From contig NZ_VIFM01000069.1 in assembly GCF_006636215.1 (NCBI RefSeq), positions 1 to 46,379 on the forward strand: DNA of 46,379 nucleotides. The letters run 5' to 3'. Shown in pieces: positions 25,671 through 34,165 of the stretch. Under the pieces are notes generated by a model. That model saw nothing but the letters and a program-made list of their open reading frames with translations. It was not told the DNA's origin and did not search any database. This DNA is from Myxococcus llanfairpwllgwyngyllgogerychwyrndrobwllllantysiliogogogochensis. GTDB taxonomy: Bacteria > Myxococcota > Myxococcia > Myxococcales > Myxococcaceae. The translations under genes were made by a program, and so were the position numbers. Position 1 is the first letter of the stretch. Each line of letters starts with the position of its first letter.

Positions 25671-25691
25671 TGCCCGGGTGCTCCCCGGGCA
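25671..25691 (+). promoter_or_regulatory. Stem-loop directly before the fadA ribosome site
   Basis: TGCCCGGG (25671-25678) pairs perfectly with CCCGGGCA (25684-25691), loop TGCTC. The 3' arm ends where AAGGAG begins. It may protect the fadA message or tune its translation. Confidence 0.45.
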
Positions 25692-25704
25692 AGGAGACAT
25701 CAAG

Positions 25705-26877
25705 ATGCCTGGTCGAGTCGTGATTGCCAGCGCGGTCCGCACGCCGTTCACCCGCGCTCACAAGGGAGAGTTCAAGGACACCCGGCCGGATACGCTGGCC
25801 GCCATCGCCATCAAGGAGGCCGTTGCCCAGGTCCCCGGCCTCAAGCCGTCGGACGTGGAAGACGTCGTCCTGGGCTGTGCCATGCCGGAAGCCGAGCAGG
25901 GGATGAACGTGGCCCGTCAGGCCACGCTCCTGGCGGGGCTGCCGGTGGAAGTACCGGCGATGACCATCAACCGCTTCTGTTCCTCCGGGACGCAGGCGAT
26001 TGCCCAGATTGCCGCGGCCATCCAGGCGGGGCACATCCAGGTCGGCATCGGCGGTGGTACCGAGTCGATGACGATGGTGCCCATGGGTGGCAACAAGGTC
26101 AGCGCCAACCCGGACATCATGGCGAACCACCCGGAGATCTACTCGTCCATGGGTGTGACGGCGGAGAACATCGCCTCCCGTCACAACGTGTCGCGTGAGG
26201 ACTCCGACAAGTTCGCCGCGGAGAGCCAGCGCCGCGCGGCGTCCGCGCGGGAGACGGGCAAGTTCAGCGAGGAGATCGTCCCCGTCACCACCACCGTCTA
26301 CGACGAGGAGGGCAAGGCGCAGACGGTGACGGTGTCCGTGGACACCATCCTGCGTCCGGAGACGACGGCCGAGGGCCTGGGCAAGCTGCGCCCGGCGTTC
26401 AACGCCAAGGGCGTGGTGACGGCCGGCAACGCGTCGCCGCTGACGGACGGCGCGGCGGCGGCGGTGGTGATGAGCGAGGAGAAGGCGAAGGAGCTGGGCG
26501 TCAAGCCGCTGGGCTACTTCGTGGACTTCGCCGTCGCGGGTGTGGCTCCGGAAGTCATGGGCATCGGCCCGGTTCCGGCGGTGCGCAAGCTGCTGGCGAA
26601 GAACAAGCTCGAGGTGAAGGACATCGACGTCTTCGAGCTGAACGAGGCCTTCGCTCCGCAGGCGCTGTACTGCATCCGTGAGCTGGGCATCCCCATGGAC
26701 AAGGTGAACCCGAACGGCGGCGCCATCGCCCTGGGCCACCCGCTGGGCGTGTCCGGTGCGCGTCTGGTCGCGACGATTCTGCGCGAGCTGAAGCGCCGCA
26801 ACGGCCGCTACGGCGTCGTCACCATGTGCATCGGTGGCGGCATGGGTGCCGCGGCGCTCATCGAGCTGGCGAAGTAG
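25705..26877 (+). CDS. fadA: Acetyl-CoA acyltransferase (thiolase)
   Basis: 390 residues from ATG 25705 with AAGGAG 9 bases upstream. Active-site Cys92 lies in NRFCSSGTQAIA; His in AIALGHPLGVSG and the second Cys in MCIGGGMG complete the thiolase triad. FELNEAFAPQ is also present. It performs the last step of beta-oxidation, releasing acetyl-CoA, as partner of FadN. The length is typical. A strong hairpin follows the gene. An acetyl-CoA acetyltransferase role cannot be excluded from motifs alone, but context favours beta-oxidation. Confidence 0.95.
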   Translation: MPGRVVIASAVRTPFTRAHKGEFKDTRPDTLAAIAIKEAVAQVPGLKPSDVEDVVLGCAMPEAEQGMNVARQATLLAGLPVEVPAMTINRFCSSGTQAIAQIAAAIQAGHIQVGIGGGTESMTMVPMGGNKVSANPDIMANHPEIYSSMGVTAENIASRHNVSREDSDKFAAESQRRAASARETGKFSEEIVPVTTTVYDEEGKAQTVTVSVDTILRPETTAEGLGKLRPAFNAKGVVTAGNASPLTDGAAAAVVMSEEKAKELGVKPLGYFVDFAVAGVAPEVMGIGPVPAVRKLLAKNKLEVKDIDVFELNEAFAPQALYCIRELGIPMDKVNPNGGAIALGHPLGVSGARLVATILRELKRRNGRYGVVTMCIGGGMGAAALIELAK

Positions 26878-26904
26878 TCGCCCGCTTCACCGACTGAAAG
26901 TTCG

Positions 26905-26935
26905 CGGGCCCCGGGGAAGTCCTTCCCGGGGCCCG
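26905..26935. terminator. Bidirectional terminator between fadA and the MutS-like gene
   Basis: CGGGCCCCGGGGAA (26905-26918) pairs with TTCCCGGGGCCCG (26923-26935) with one bulged G and loop GTCC. It separates two convergent genes. Confidence 0.75.
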
Positions 26936-26980
26936 TGTCGTTGCGGGGCTCGGCCAGGCGCCGGCCCTTCATGCTCGACG

Positions 26981-28822
26981 TCAGGAGACGGGGGCTTCGG
27001 GGTCGTCCACGGGGACACCGGCGAGGCGCAGGACTCGCAGCGCGTTGGTCGTGTCCACCACGCCCTCGCGCAGCTTGTAGTCGAACACCATCTCCCCAGC
27101 TTCCAGGTGGTCCCTGAAGTGGACGTTGCGGACGTGCGCGTCACGCGTCTCTTCCGCCAGCGACGTCAGCGACAAGTCGTGCGTCGTCACCGCGCCCGAG
27201 GCCCCGGTGGACAGCAGCAGCCGGAGCACCTCGCGCGAGGCGAGCTGCCGCTCTCGCGTGTTGGTGCCGAGGAGGATTTCGTCGAGCAGGAACAGCGCCT
27301 GCCCGTTCGCCGCGCGCGCCGCGTCCAGCACCGCCTTGATGCGCTGCACCTCCGCGTAGAAGTACGACACGCCGCGCTCCAGCGAGTCCTTCACCCGCAT
27401 GCTGGTGAGCACATGCAGCGGAGACAGGCGGAACGACGCCGCGGACACCGGCGCTCCGGCGAGCGCCAGCACCGCGTTGGTGCCCAGCGCTCGCATCAGC
27501 GTCGTCTTGCCGCTCATGTTGGAGCCGGTGATGAGCAGTGCCTGTCGGGGGCCCGGCAGGGACACGTCATTGGGCACGGGGGCATCCAGCAGCGGATGGC
27601 CCATGACCTTCGCCTCGACGAGGGGCCCCGTCGCTTCCAGCGTGGGCCAGGCGAAGGCGGGTCGGTCATGCGCGAGGCCCGCCACGCAGGAGAGGGCCTC
27701 CATCTCCGCGAGCGCTTCGAACCAGTGCCGCACCTGCGTGCCATGCTTCGCGCGCCAGCGCTCCAGTGCGAACAGCGCATGGATGTCCCAGAGCGTGAGC
27801 CAGTGCACCAGCGGGTGGAACTGGTGCCGCTTGAACTCGATGAGCGAGAACAGTCGGCTGAAGCGCTGGAAGTGTTTCGAGACGGGCGGCTCGCCCTGCT
27901 GCTGGAGGCCCGACTGGAGCTGACGCAGGAGGGGATGCTCGAAGCGCTGGCCCTCCACGCGCTCGAAGATGGGCGCGTAGCGGACGAAGCCCTGCTCGCC
28001 CTTCTCCACGCCCTCGTCCATCTTCCGCAGCGTGCGACGGGTGGCCACGGCCACCGCGAGCTGCGCGGCAAGTCCCGCCCACACCGAGGCGCCGGGCAGC
28101 ACGCCGACTTCGCCCAGGATGAAGAGCGTCAGCGTCACCGGCGGCAGGATGATGGCGAGCGGGAGGGACCAGCGGATGGAGTCCAACGCGGGCCCGGCTT
28201 CCGACCACTGGATGAAGAGGCTCGGGTCGGCCTTCTCCTTCGCCACCGTGCGCGCTTCCACGCAGAGGTCCTGTCGGAAGTCCACGAGCGGTGCCAGCTC
28301 ACGCGCCGCGCCCTGACGTGCTTGCACCACGTCCACCGGAGCAGGCGCTGACAGCCACGCGGCGAGTCGCTCCTCGCCCGCGCGGGTGGCCGTCTCGTTC
28401 AGGAGCTGGAAGAGGCTGCCCTGTCCGAAGACGTCCAGGTCCGGCGTGTAGAGGTGGGCGGGGGAGGCGAAACGTTCGCCGCGCTCGGTGAACTCGTGCC
28501 AGCCGTGGCCCAGGCGCGCGAGGCCCCGCTCGTTGAGCGTGACGTACAGCCGCTGACGCGCCTCGCGGCGGAAGATCTGGTGGTGGAGGACCGCGAGGAG
28601 GCCGTAGACGACGACGGCGGCCACCGTGCCCCACCACCAGGTCTTGGGCAGTCTGCCTGTGACGATGAGCCCCGAGACGACGGCCGCGACGAGGAAGGCC
28701 AGGGTGCGCAGGTTGGCGTAGCGGGCGCTGACGCGGTCCAGGGCGGCCAGCTCCGCCTCAGCGGCGGCACGGCGCTCGGTGTACGTGTGGTGGGGATTCG
28801 GGCTCGGGGCGTTCGCGGACAC
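26981..28822 (-). CDS. Membrane-anchored MutS-family ATPase
   Basis: 613 residues, GTG start. Two hydrophobic stretches near residues 40-80 (LRTLAFLVAAVVSGLIVTG and WGTVAAVVVYGLLAVLHH) and another pair near 215-255 suggest an inner-membrane anchor. The C-terminal third is a MutS-type ATPase: Walker A TGSNMSGKTTLMR, signature SYFYAEVQRIK, Walker B ALFLLDEILLGTN and TTHDLSL. The mismatch-recognition domain of MutS is absent. It is not a normal repair MutS, and its function is unknown. No Shine-Dalgarno is visible at the chosen start, so a downstream start is possible. Confidence 0.85.
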   Translation of the reverse strand: MSANAPSPNPHHTYTERRAAAEAELAALDRVSARYANLRTLAFLVAAVVSGLIVTGRLPKTWWWGTVAAVVVYGLLAVLHHQIFRREARQRLYVTLNERGLARLGHGWHEFTERGERFASPAHLYTPDLDVFGQGSLFQLLNETATRAGEERLAAWLSAPAPVDVVQARQGAARELAPLVDFRQDLCVEARTVAKEKADPSLFIQWSEAGPALDSIRWSLPLAIILPPVTLTLFILGEVGVLPGASVWAGLAAQLAVAVATRRTLRKMDEGVEKGEQGFVRYAPIFERVEGQRFEHPLLRQLQSGLQQQGEPPVSKHFQRFSRLFSLIEFKRHQFHPLVHWLTLWDIHALFALERWRAKHGTQVRHWFEALAEMEALSCVAGLAHDRPAFAWPTLEATGPLVEAKVMGHPLLDAPVPNDVSLPGPRQALLITGSNMSGKTTLMRALGTNAVLALAGAPVSAASFRLSPLHVLTSMRVKDSLERGVSYFYAEVQRIKAVLDAARAANGQALFLLDEILLGTNTRERQLASREVLRLLLSTGASGAVTTHDLSLTSLAEETRDAHVRNVHFRDHLEAGEMVFDYKLREGVVDTTNALRVLRLAGVPVDDPEAPVS

Positions 28823-29240
28823 TGTGGCCGCGCATGCTGTGCCTCCGGCCCGTTCAGGGCAAGGGCCGCCTGTCTTCAGATGGTGTCGGGATGACGGAGG
28901 TGGGCTGGGAGTCGTTGCCCGAGGGGGCGGTGGCCTCTGGTGCGCAGGCCCGAGGCGAGGCCCTCCGGGGCGGGCGCTTCATGGGTCAGCGGAGGGTGGG
29001 GGGCCAACGAGGTAGAACGGCCCAAGGCCATCCCGGTGGTTCACCCCTGAGTTGAACCGGCGGGAGGGTGTTCCCGAGAGTTTCGCGTCCATGTCGAACC
29101 CGGCCCCGGCGAGGACACTCGCGACCAAGAGTCGTTCCTCGCGTGGGCGGCACTGGTGGAGGAAACGTCGGTTCCTCCACCGGTGTGCCGTGGCTCGATG
29201 TCACGCGACGCGTAACCGCCACGAGGCCCGTGATGGCGGG
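28823..29240. other. 418-base gene-free stretch
   Basis: The interval between the MutS-like gene start and the dgcA stop contains short open frames on both strands with no ribosome site or recognisable product. It must hold the promoter of the MutS-like gene. The only structured element is the hairpin at 29151-29185. Confidence 0.5.
29151..29185 (-). terminator. Terminator hairpin downstream of dgcA
   Basis: CACTGGTGGAGGAA (29151-29164) pairs with TTCCTCCACCGGTG (29172-29185), 14 pairs with one G-T, loop of 7. It lies 56 bases past the dgcA stop in the direction of transcription. Confidence 0.6.
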
Positions 29241-30227
29241 TCAGCCCCAGAGTTCGCGAGGCGGCCAGAAGAGGGTGTTGCCCTCGAAGTGGATGCCAGG
29301 CTCACGGTCCTTCGCGAGCAGCAGGGGGCCGTCCAGGTCCACCACCTCCGCGCCTTGGGCCACCAGGGCGGCCGGGGCCATGGACAGCGAGGTCGCCACC
29401 ATGCAGCCGACCATGAGTTGAAGCCCGTGCCCACGTGCATCGCGCGCCAGGGCCAGGGCCTCGGTGAGCCCTCCCGTCTTGTCGAGCTTGATGTTGAGGG
29501 CGTCGTACTTGCCGACGAGGGTGGCCAGCCCGTGCCTGTCGTGCGCGGACTCGTCGGCGCAGACAGCCACGGGGCGCCGCAGGCCTCGCAGGGCCTCGTC
29601 ATCCGACGCGGGCAGCGGCTGCTCCACCATCACCACGCCCAGCTCGGCGCAGGCCGCGAGCAGTGACGGGAGCTCGTCGGGCTTCCAGCCCTCGTTGGCG
29701 TCCACGATGAGGCGACTGGCCGGCGCTCCGAGGCGGATGGCGCGCAGGCGCTCGATGTCACCCTCGCTCCCGCGTCCCAGCTTCACCTTGAGCAGTGGCC
29801 GGTGCGAGGACTTCTCGGCGGCCCGGCCCATGGCCTCGGCGGTGTCCAGGCTCAGCGTGTATGCGGTGACCAGCGGCTGGGGCTCCGACATGCCGAGCAG
29901 CTCCCAGATGGGCTTGCCGGTCTTCTTCGCCTCCAGGTCCCACAGCGCACAGTCCAGCGCGTTGCGCGCGGCCCTCGGCTCCAGCGCCTCCGGGACCTCG
30001 TCGCGTCCCAGCCCGCCCTCGATGCGCGGACGCGCGGCTTCCAGTGCCCTCAGCACGCCGTCGACCGTCTCCCCATAGCGACCATAGGGGACACACTCGC
30101 CGCGCCCCACGGCGCCGCCTTCCTCCAGCGTGACGACCACCACTTCGGCGATGGTCTTCGAGCCTCGGGAGATGGTGAAGCTGCCCGCGATGGGCCAGCT
30201 CTCGTGCTTGACGGTGAGCTTGCGCAT
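29241..30227 (-). CDS. dgcA: Enolase-superfamily dipeptide epimerase / N-acetyl-D-glutamate racemase
   Basis: 328 residues. The muconate-lactonising-enzyme fold shows the Lys pair in LLKVKLG, metal ligands Asp in LIVDANEGW, Glu in VVMVEQPLP and Asp in VCADES, and the second catalytic Lys in NIKLDKTGG. These are features of L-Ala-D/L-Glu epimerases (YcjG/YkfB). The gene starts 6 bases after a DUF1611 (DgcN-type) gene. In marine bacteria that pairing forms a D-glutamate catabolic module in which DgcN acetylates D-Glu and DgcA racemises the product. I apply that role by context; peptidoglycan dipeptide epimerisation is the alternative. Confidence 0.88.
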   Translation of the reverse strand: MRKLTVKHESWPIAGSFTISRGSKTIAEVVVVTLEEGGAVGRGECVPYGRYGETVDGVLRALEAARPRIEGGLGRDEVPEALEPRAARNALDCALWDLEAKKTGKPIWELLGMSEPQPLVTAYTLSLDTAEAMGRAAEKSSHRPLLKVKLGRGSEGDIERLRAIRLGAPASRLIVDANEGWKPDELPSLLAACAELGVVMVEQPLPASDDEALRGLRRPVAVCADESAHDRHGLATLVGKYDALNIKLDKTGGLTEALALARDARGHGLQLMVGCMVATSLSMAPAALVAQGAEVVDLDGPLLLAKDREPGIHFEGNTLFWPPRELWG

Positions 30228-30233
30228 GCGCGG

Positions 30234-31250
30234 TCAGCCCTTCGCCGGGAAGCGGCGCACCAGCTCGTCGACCAGCGGGCCGACACCGGTGCGGATGGGG
30301 TCGACACAGGGCAGGCCGTACTCGCGGCCGGTCCGCTCCAGCAGCGCGAGGGCGTCCTTCTCCTCCAGGTGCTCGGTGTTGATGGCGAGCCCGGTGCATT
30401 GGATGCCCGGGTTCGTGAGCTGCCCCTCCAGCACCGTGCGGTCGATGACGGCCTGGATGGAGGGCAGGGCGTGCTGGACGCCGCGCATCTTCGTACGGGT
30501 GGGCTCGTGGCAGACGATGAAGGAGTCGGGCTGCGCACCGTGCAGCAGACCGAGCGTCACGCCCGCGAACGAGGGATGGAACAGCGAGCCCTGGCCTTCC
30601 ACCAGGTCCCAATGGTCCGCGTCATTGGCGGGTGACAGCCATTCCGCCGCGCCCGCGACGAAGTCAGACACCACCGCGTCGATGGCCACACCCCGGCCGG
30701 AGATGAAGATGCCCGTCTGTCCCGTGGCGCGGAAGTCCGCCTTGAGTCCCCGCTCGCGCATCTCCTTCTCCAGCGCGAGCGCCGTGTACTTCTTGCCCAC
30801 CGAGCAATCCGTGCCCACCGTCAGCAGGCGCAATCCCTGGCGCTTCGTGCCCTTGCCGGTGGCGAAGTCCATGTCGGGGATGCGCACGTCGTGCAGCTTG
30901 CGGCCATTGCGCGCGGCGGCCTCGGCGATGGCGGGGAAGGAGGACAGGCGCTTGTGCAACCCCGTGGCGACGTCCATTCCCGCGTCCAGGGCCTCCACCA
31001 GCTTGCTCACCCAGTGCTCGGGGAGCACGCCGCCCGCGTTGGCCACGCCGACGATGAGCGTCTGGGCGCCCCGGGCCCTGGCCTGGGCGATGTCCAGGTC
31101 CGTCAGGCCGCAGTCCGCCCCGCAGCCCGGCAGTCGGAGCTGGCCCACGCACCACTCGGGCCGCCAGTCGACGATGCCGTGGGCCGTCTTCGCCGCGAGC
31201 TGGTCGGGTACATCCCCCAGGAACAACAGGTAGGGCTTCTGGATCTCCAC
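30234..31250 (-). CDS. dgcN: DUF1611-family protein, DgcN-type N-acetyltransferase
   Basis: 338 residues from GTG 31250, chosen because GGAGGA lies 5-6 bases upstream (a TTG at 31253 is in frame). N-terminal VEIQKPYLLFLGDV; C-terminal half has a P-loop-like TVGTDCSVGKKYTAL, then WDLVEGQGSLFHPSFAGVTL and a conserved HEPTR segment. This is the DUF1611 family, of which DgcN acetylates D-glutamate. Organised as dgcN-dgcA with 6 bases between. The frame is open further upstream without a ribosome site. Function is by family and neighbour. Confidence 0.85.
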   Translation of the reverse strand: MEIQKPYLLFLGDVPDQLAAKTAHGIVDWRPEWCVGQLRLPGCGADCGLTDLDIAQARARGAQTLIVGVANAGGVLPEHWVSKLVEALDAGMDVATGLHKRLSSFPAIAEAAARNGRKLHDVRIPDMDFATGKGTKRQGLRLLTVGTDCSVGKKYTALALEKEMRERGLKADFRATGQTGIFISGRGVAIDAVVSDFVAGAAEWLSPANDADHWDLVEGQGSLFHPSFAGVTLGLLHGAQPDSFIVCHEPTRTKMRGVQHALPSIQAVIDRTVLEGQLTNPGIQCTGLAINTEHLEEKDALALLERTGREYGLPCVDPIRTGVGPLVDELVRRFPAKG

Positions 31251-31351
31251 CAAGGTCCTCCCCGCGCCCCGGTCTGGGGCTGTGGCGAGGCTTTTCAGCA
31301 CGCCCCCGACAGGCCCGCAAGGACATCGCTGAAGCCTGCTGGGAGGGTTTC

Positions 31352-31367
31352 TTCCAACCCCTTGGAA
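31352..31367. promoter_or_regulatory. Inverted repeat in the dgcN / VWA divergent promoter region
   Basis: TTCCAA (31352-31357) and TTGGAA (31362-31367) flank CCCC. It lies midway between two divergent starts and could be a shared operator. No regulator is adjacent. Confidence 0.3.
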
Positions 31368-31458
31368 CCACCCCACGCGTAGGCCCTCCGGGAGGCCCGA
31401 AAATGTCAGACCCGCCCCGTATTCTTCTCTCCGTCGCCGCACACGAGGGGAACGAAAA

Positions 31459-32553
31459 ATGGCCGCGTCAGTGATTGATAATCGCGTCGAGATTGTCTTC
31501 AGCTTCGACACCACCGGCAGCATGTATCCGTGTCTCGCGCAGGTGCGAAAGAAGCTGCATGGCACCGTGTCCCGATTGATGAAGGAGATTCCGGGCATCC
31601 GCATCGGCGTCATCGCGCACGGCGACTACTGCGACGCGCGCTCGACGTACGTGACGAAGATTCTGGACCTCACGGACGATGCGAAGGCCGTGGTGCGGTT
31701 CGTGGACAAGGTGGGTCAGACGGGCGGCGGTGACGCGCCGGAGTGCTATGAGCTGGTGCTGCGCGAAGCGCAATCCCTGTCATGGACGGTGGGCTACACG
31801 CGGGCCTTCGTGCTGATTGGTGATGACGTGCCGCATGCGCCGTCGGACAACCCGAAGCGCCTGGACTGGCGCAAGGAAGTGGACGCGCTGGGTAGGATGG
31901 GCGTCCCGGTGTACGGGGTGCAGGCGCTGGCGCGGCGCCATGCGACGCCGTTCTACAAGGAGCTGGCGGAGAAGTCGGGCGGCTTCCATCTGAGCCTGGA
32001 CCAGTTCGCGCACGTCACCGACATGCTGCTGGCCGTCTGTTACAAGCAGTCGTCCGACGCGCGGCTCCAGGCCTACGAGACGGAGGTCGCGAAGGAGGGG
32101 CGGATGAGCCGCGGGCTGAACGCCATGTTCAGCACCATGCTCCAGCGAAAGACGTCGTCGGATTACGCGGAGACGGACCTGCGCGCCGTGGCTCCCGGCC
32201 GGTTCCAGTCGCTGGAGGTGGACGATGACATGCCCATCAAGGCCTTCGTCCAGGAGAACGGGCTGGGCTTCAAGACGGGACGGGGCTTCTACGAGTTCAC
32301 CAAGACGGAGACCATCCAGGGGCACAAGGAAGTGGTGCTGATGGACCGCAAGACGGGCGACTTCTACAGCGGCGAGCGGGCGCGGGAGATGCTCGGGCTG
32401 CCGCCGGGGGAGACGGTGCGCATCCGTCCCGCCAGCCTGGAGAAATACGTCGTCTTCGTGCAGAGCACCTCGGCGAATCGCAAGCTCGTGAAGGGGTCGA
32501 AGTTCCTCTACGAGGTGGAGGACTGGGACGGGGCCAAGTCCCTCGCGGCCTGA
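31459..32553 (+). CDS. von Willebrand factor A-domain protein
   Basis: 364 residues, ATG preceded by GAGGGGAA. The VWA domain begins at residue 9 with MIDAS motif FSFDTTGSMYPCL (Asp17), later QTGGGDAPECYELVL and IGDDVPHAPSD, and covers about 200 residues. The remaining 150 residues are a soluble region with GRGFYEFTKTETIQGHKEVV and YVVFVQSTSANRKLV, which may bind a partner. No signal peptide or membrane segment, so cytoplasmic. VWA proteins of this kind bind metal-dependent ligands; partner unknown. Confidence 0.85.
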   Translation: MAASVIDNRVEIVFSFDTTGSMYPCLAQVRKKLHGTVSRLMKEIPGIRIGVIAHGDYCDARSTYVTKILDLTDDAKAVVRFVDKVGQTGGGDAPECYELVLREAQSLSWTVGYTRAFVLIGDDVPHAPSDNPKRLDWRKEVDALGRMGVPVYGVQALARRHATPFYKELAEKSGGFHLSLDQFAHVTDMLLAVCYKQSSDARLQAYETEVAKEGRMSRGLNAMFSTMLQRKTSSDYAETDLRAVAPGRFQSLEVDDDMPIKAFVQENGLGFKTGRGFYEFTKTETIQGHKEVVLMDRKTGDFYSGERAREMLGLPPGETVRIRPASLEKYVVFVQSTSANRKLVKGSKFLYEVEDWDGAKSLAA

Positions 32554-32733
32554 GTGCTCCGGCGAAACGGGCCGAGGGCGAAGGAGACAACAGCGTCAAC
32601 GGCCTGGGGTTCTCGTTGCGTGCGTGTCGACTGTTGGTCACGTGATGAACTCCATGAGCGGATGTTTCATGCGCCATGGAGCGCCCGACCCAAGGGTTGA
32701 AGAGGTGGCACCACGTCGTTACCTCGGACGACC

Positions 32734-33510
32734 GTGAGGTCCTGGGTCCCATGTCTGCTGCTGTTGCTTTGCGTCAGCTGCGACGTCTTCGAGCTGCACC
32801 CCTATGAGATTCGAGGGGGCGTGCGCGACACGAATGCCCGGGCGCTCGAGCGGCTTCAGCGGAACGTCAGCGGCGGGTCCTTCCGCTTCGCGGTGCTGGG
32901 AGACATTGGCGTCTACCAGGACGATTCCGTCGACGCCGTGAAGGACCTCGCGCGGCGCGATGTCGACTTCGTCGTGCAGATGGGGGACCTGACGGAGTTC
33001 AGCTCCGCCCAGGAGTACGACTGGGTGGCGGGGCTGCTCGAGGATGCGTCAGTGCCCGCGCTGGCGGTCATCGGCAACCATGACCTGCTCGGCAAGGGGC
33101 GGGAACTCTACCTCCACCGCTTCGGGCCGACGTTCCTGGCCTTCGAGCATGGGGGGAGCCGGTTCGTCCTCTTCGACTCCAACTCCCGTGAGTACGGGTT
33201 CCCGGGCAACGTGCCGGACCTGGAGCAACTGCGCTCGGCACTGGGCGAAGCGCCGGGTGGCGGGCACCTGTTCACCTTCTCGCATGTGCCACCCGGACAC
33301 CCGGACTTCGATGGGTCGCTGACGGAACCGCTGGAGCAGCTCCAGGCGGAGCACGGAGTCACGGTTTCGTTTCACGGCCACACCCACCGCTTCAGCACCG
33401 ACGCGCGGCGGGGCGTGCGCTACTTCATCGCGGACTCCATAGAGCTTCACAGCTACCTGCTCGTCACCGTCGAGGGCGAGTCCGTGGCTGTCGAGCAGGT
33501 CTTCTTCTGA
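32734..33510 (+). CDS. Lipoprotein calcineurin-like phosphoesterase
   Basis: 258 residues, GTG start. Signal with lipobox CVSC. The metallophosphoesterase order is clear: FAVLGDIGVYQ (the usual D-x-H has Gly instead of His), VVQMGDLTEF, VIGNHDLLGKG, FSHVPPGHP and FHGHTHRFS. Anchored to a membrane on the periplasmic or outer face. Substrate unknown. Its stop overlaps the next start (TGATG). Unlike the selenoprotein candidate at 18699, most metal ligands here are intact. Confidence 0.88.
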   Translation: MRSWVPCLLLLLCVSCDVFELHPYEIRGGVRDTNARALERLQRNVSGGSFRFAVLGDIGVYQDDSVDAVKDLARRDVDFVVQMGDLTEFSSAQEYDWVAGLLEDASVPALAVIGNHDLLGKGRELYLHRFGPTFLAFEHGGSRFVLFDSNSREYGFPGNVPDLEQLRSALGEAPGGGHLFTFSHVPPGHPDFDGSLTEPLEQLQAEHGVTVSFHGHTHRFSTDARRGVRYFIADSIELHSYLLVTVEGESVAVEQVFF

Positions 33511-34103
33511 TGGCGCGCTCCTGGCTCGTGGGTGGACTGCTGGCGTCGATGCTGCTCGCGGCGCATCCCGTGCGCGCGGCGCCGAGGGAGGCGGGGGCGC
33601 CGTGGTACGTGCCGGACCACGCGGCGCTCCAGTTCGCCGGCTCCATTGGCATGTTGGCCGCGGGGCCAGGGTGGGCCTTCCTGGACGAGCAGTTGGAGCT
33701 GGAGGTGCTGGTGGGCTGGGCGCCTCGGGCGGTGGCGGGGGCGGACTTCGTCACCCTGACGCTCAAGGGCCAGTGGCATCCGTTCCACGTTACCCACCGC
33801 GAGTGGAGCTTTCGTCCGTTCACCGTGGGAGCGGCCTTCAGCTACACCTTTGGCGACGACTACTTCCTCACGCTGCCGGACCGCTATGTCTCCGGCTACT
33901 ACTGGTTCAAGACGGCGCTGAGGCCCGCGCTGTTGCTGGGCGGGAGCGCGGGCCGGCCCGTGCCGTCGCTGGGACTGAGGCACCTGGAGGGGTACTACGA
34001 GTTGGTGGCCACGGACTACCGCATCGTCCAGTTCCTCCAGAACCCGAGCACCGTGAAGACGGGCCTGTTCACGCTCGCGCTCGGTGCGCGGGTCCGCTTC
34101 TGA
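33510..34103 (+). CDS. Secreted, probably outer-membrane beta-barrel protein
   Basis: 197 residues. Signal peptide ending AHPVRA, then APRE. The mature part alternates aromatic and small residues (WSFRPFTVGAAFSYTFGDDY, YVSGYYWFKTALRPALLLG) and ends in LALGARVRF with a terminal Phe, as outer-membrane barrels do. No named family recognised. Translation is coupled to the phosphoesterase gene through TGATG, so they probably work together. Confidence 0.7.
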   Translation: MARSWLVGGLLASMLLAAHPVRAAPREAGAPWYVPDHAALQFAGSIGMLAAGPGWAFLDEQLELEVLVGWAPRAVAGADFVTLTLKGQWHPFHVTHREWSFRPFTVGAAFSYTFGDDYFLTLPDRYVSGYYWFKTALRPALLLGGSAGRPVPSLGLRHLEGYYELVATDYRIVQFLQNPSTVKTGLFTLALGARVRF

Positions 34104-34129
34104 AGCGCGCGGTGTGAAGCGGCGGCCGC

Positions 34130-34165
34130 GTGGATGCGGCCTTCAGCGTGGATGCGGCCTTCAGC
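34130..34165. repeat. 18-base direct repeat, two perfect copies
   Basis: GTGGATGCGGCCTTCAGC occurs at 34130-34147 and 34148-34165, with a third copy starting (GTGGAGGCTG) at 34166. It lies between two convergent genes and reaches a few bases into the 3' end of the sulfatase gene. Confidence 0.8.

Noticed and set aside
26834..28351. 500-codon open frame on the + strand opposite the MutS-like gene
   Set aside because: Arg/His/Gln-rich composition typical of the antisense of a high-GC gene, no start signals, and the opposite strand encodes a full MutS ATPase.
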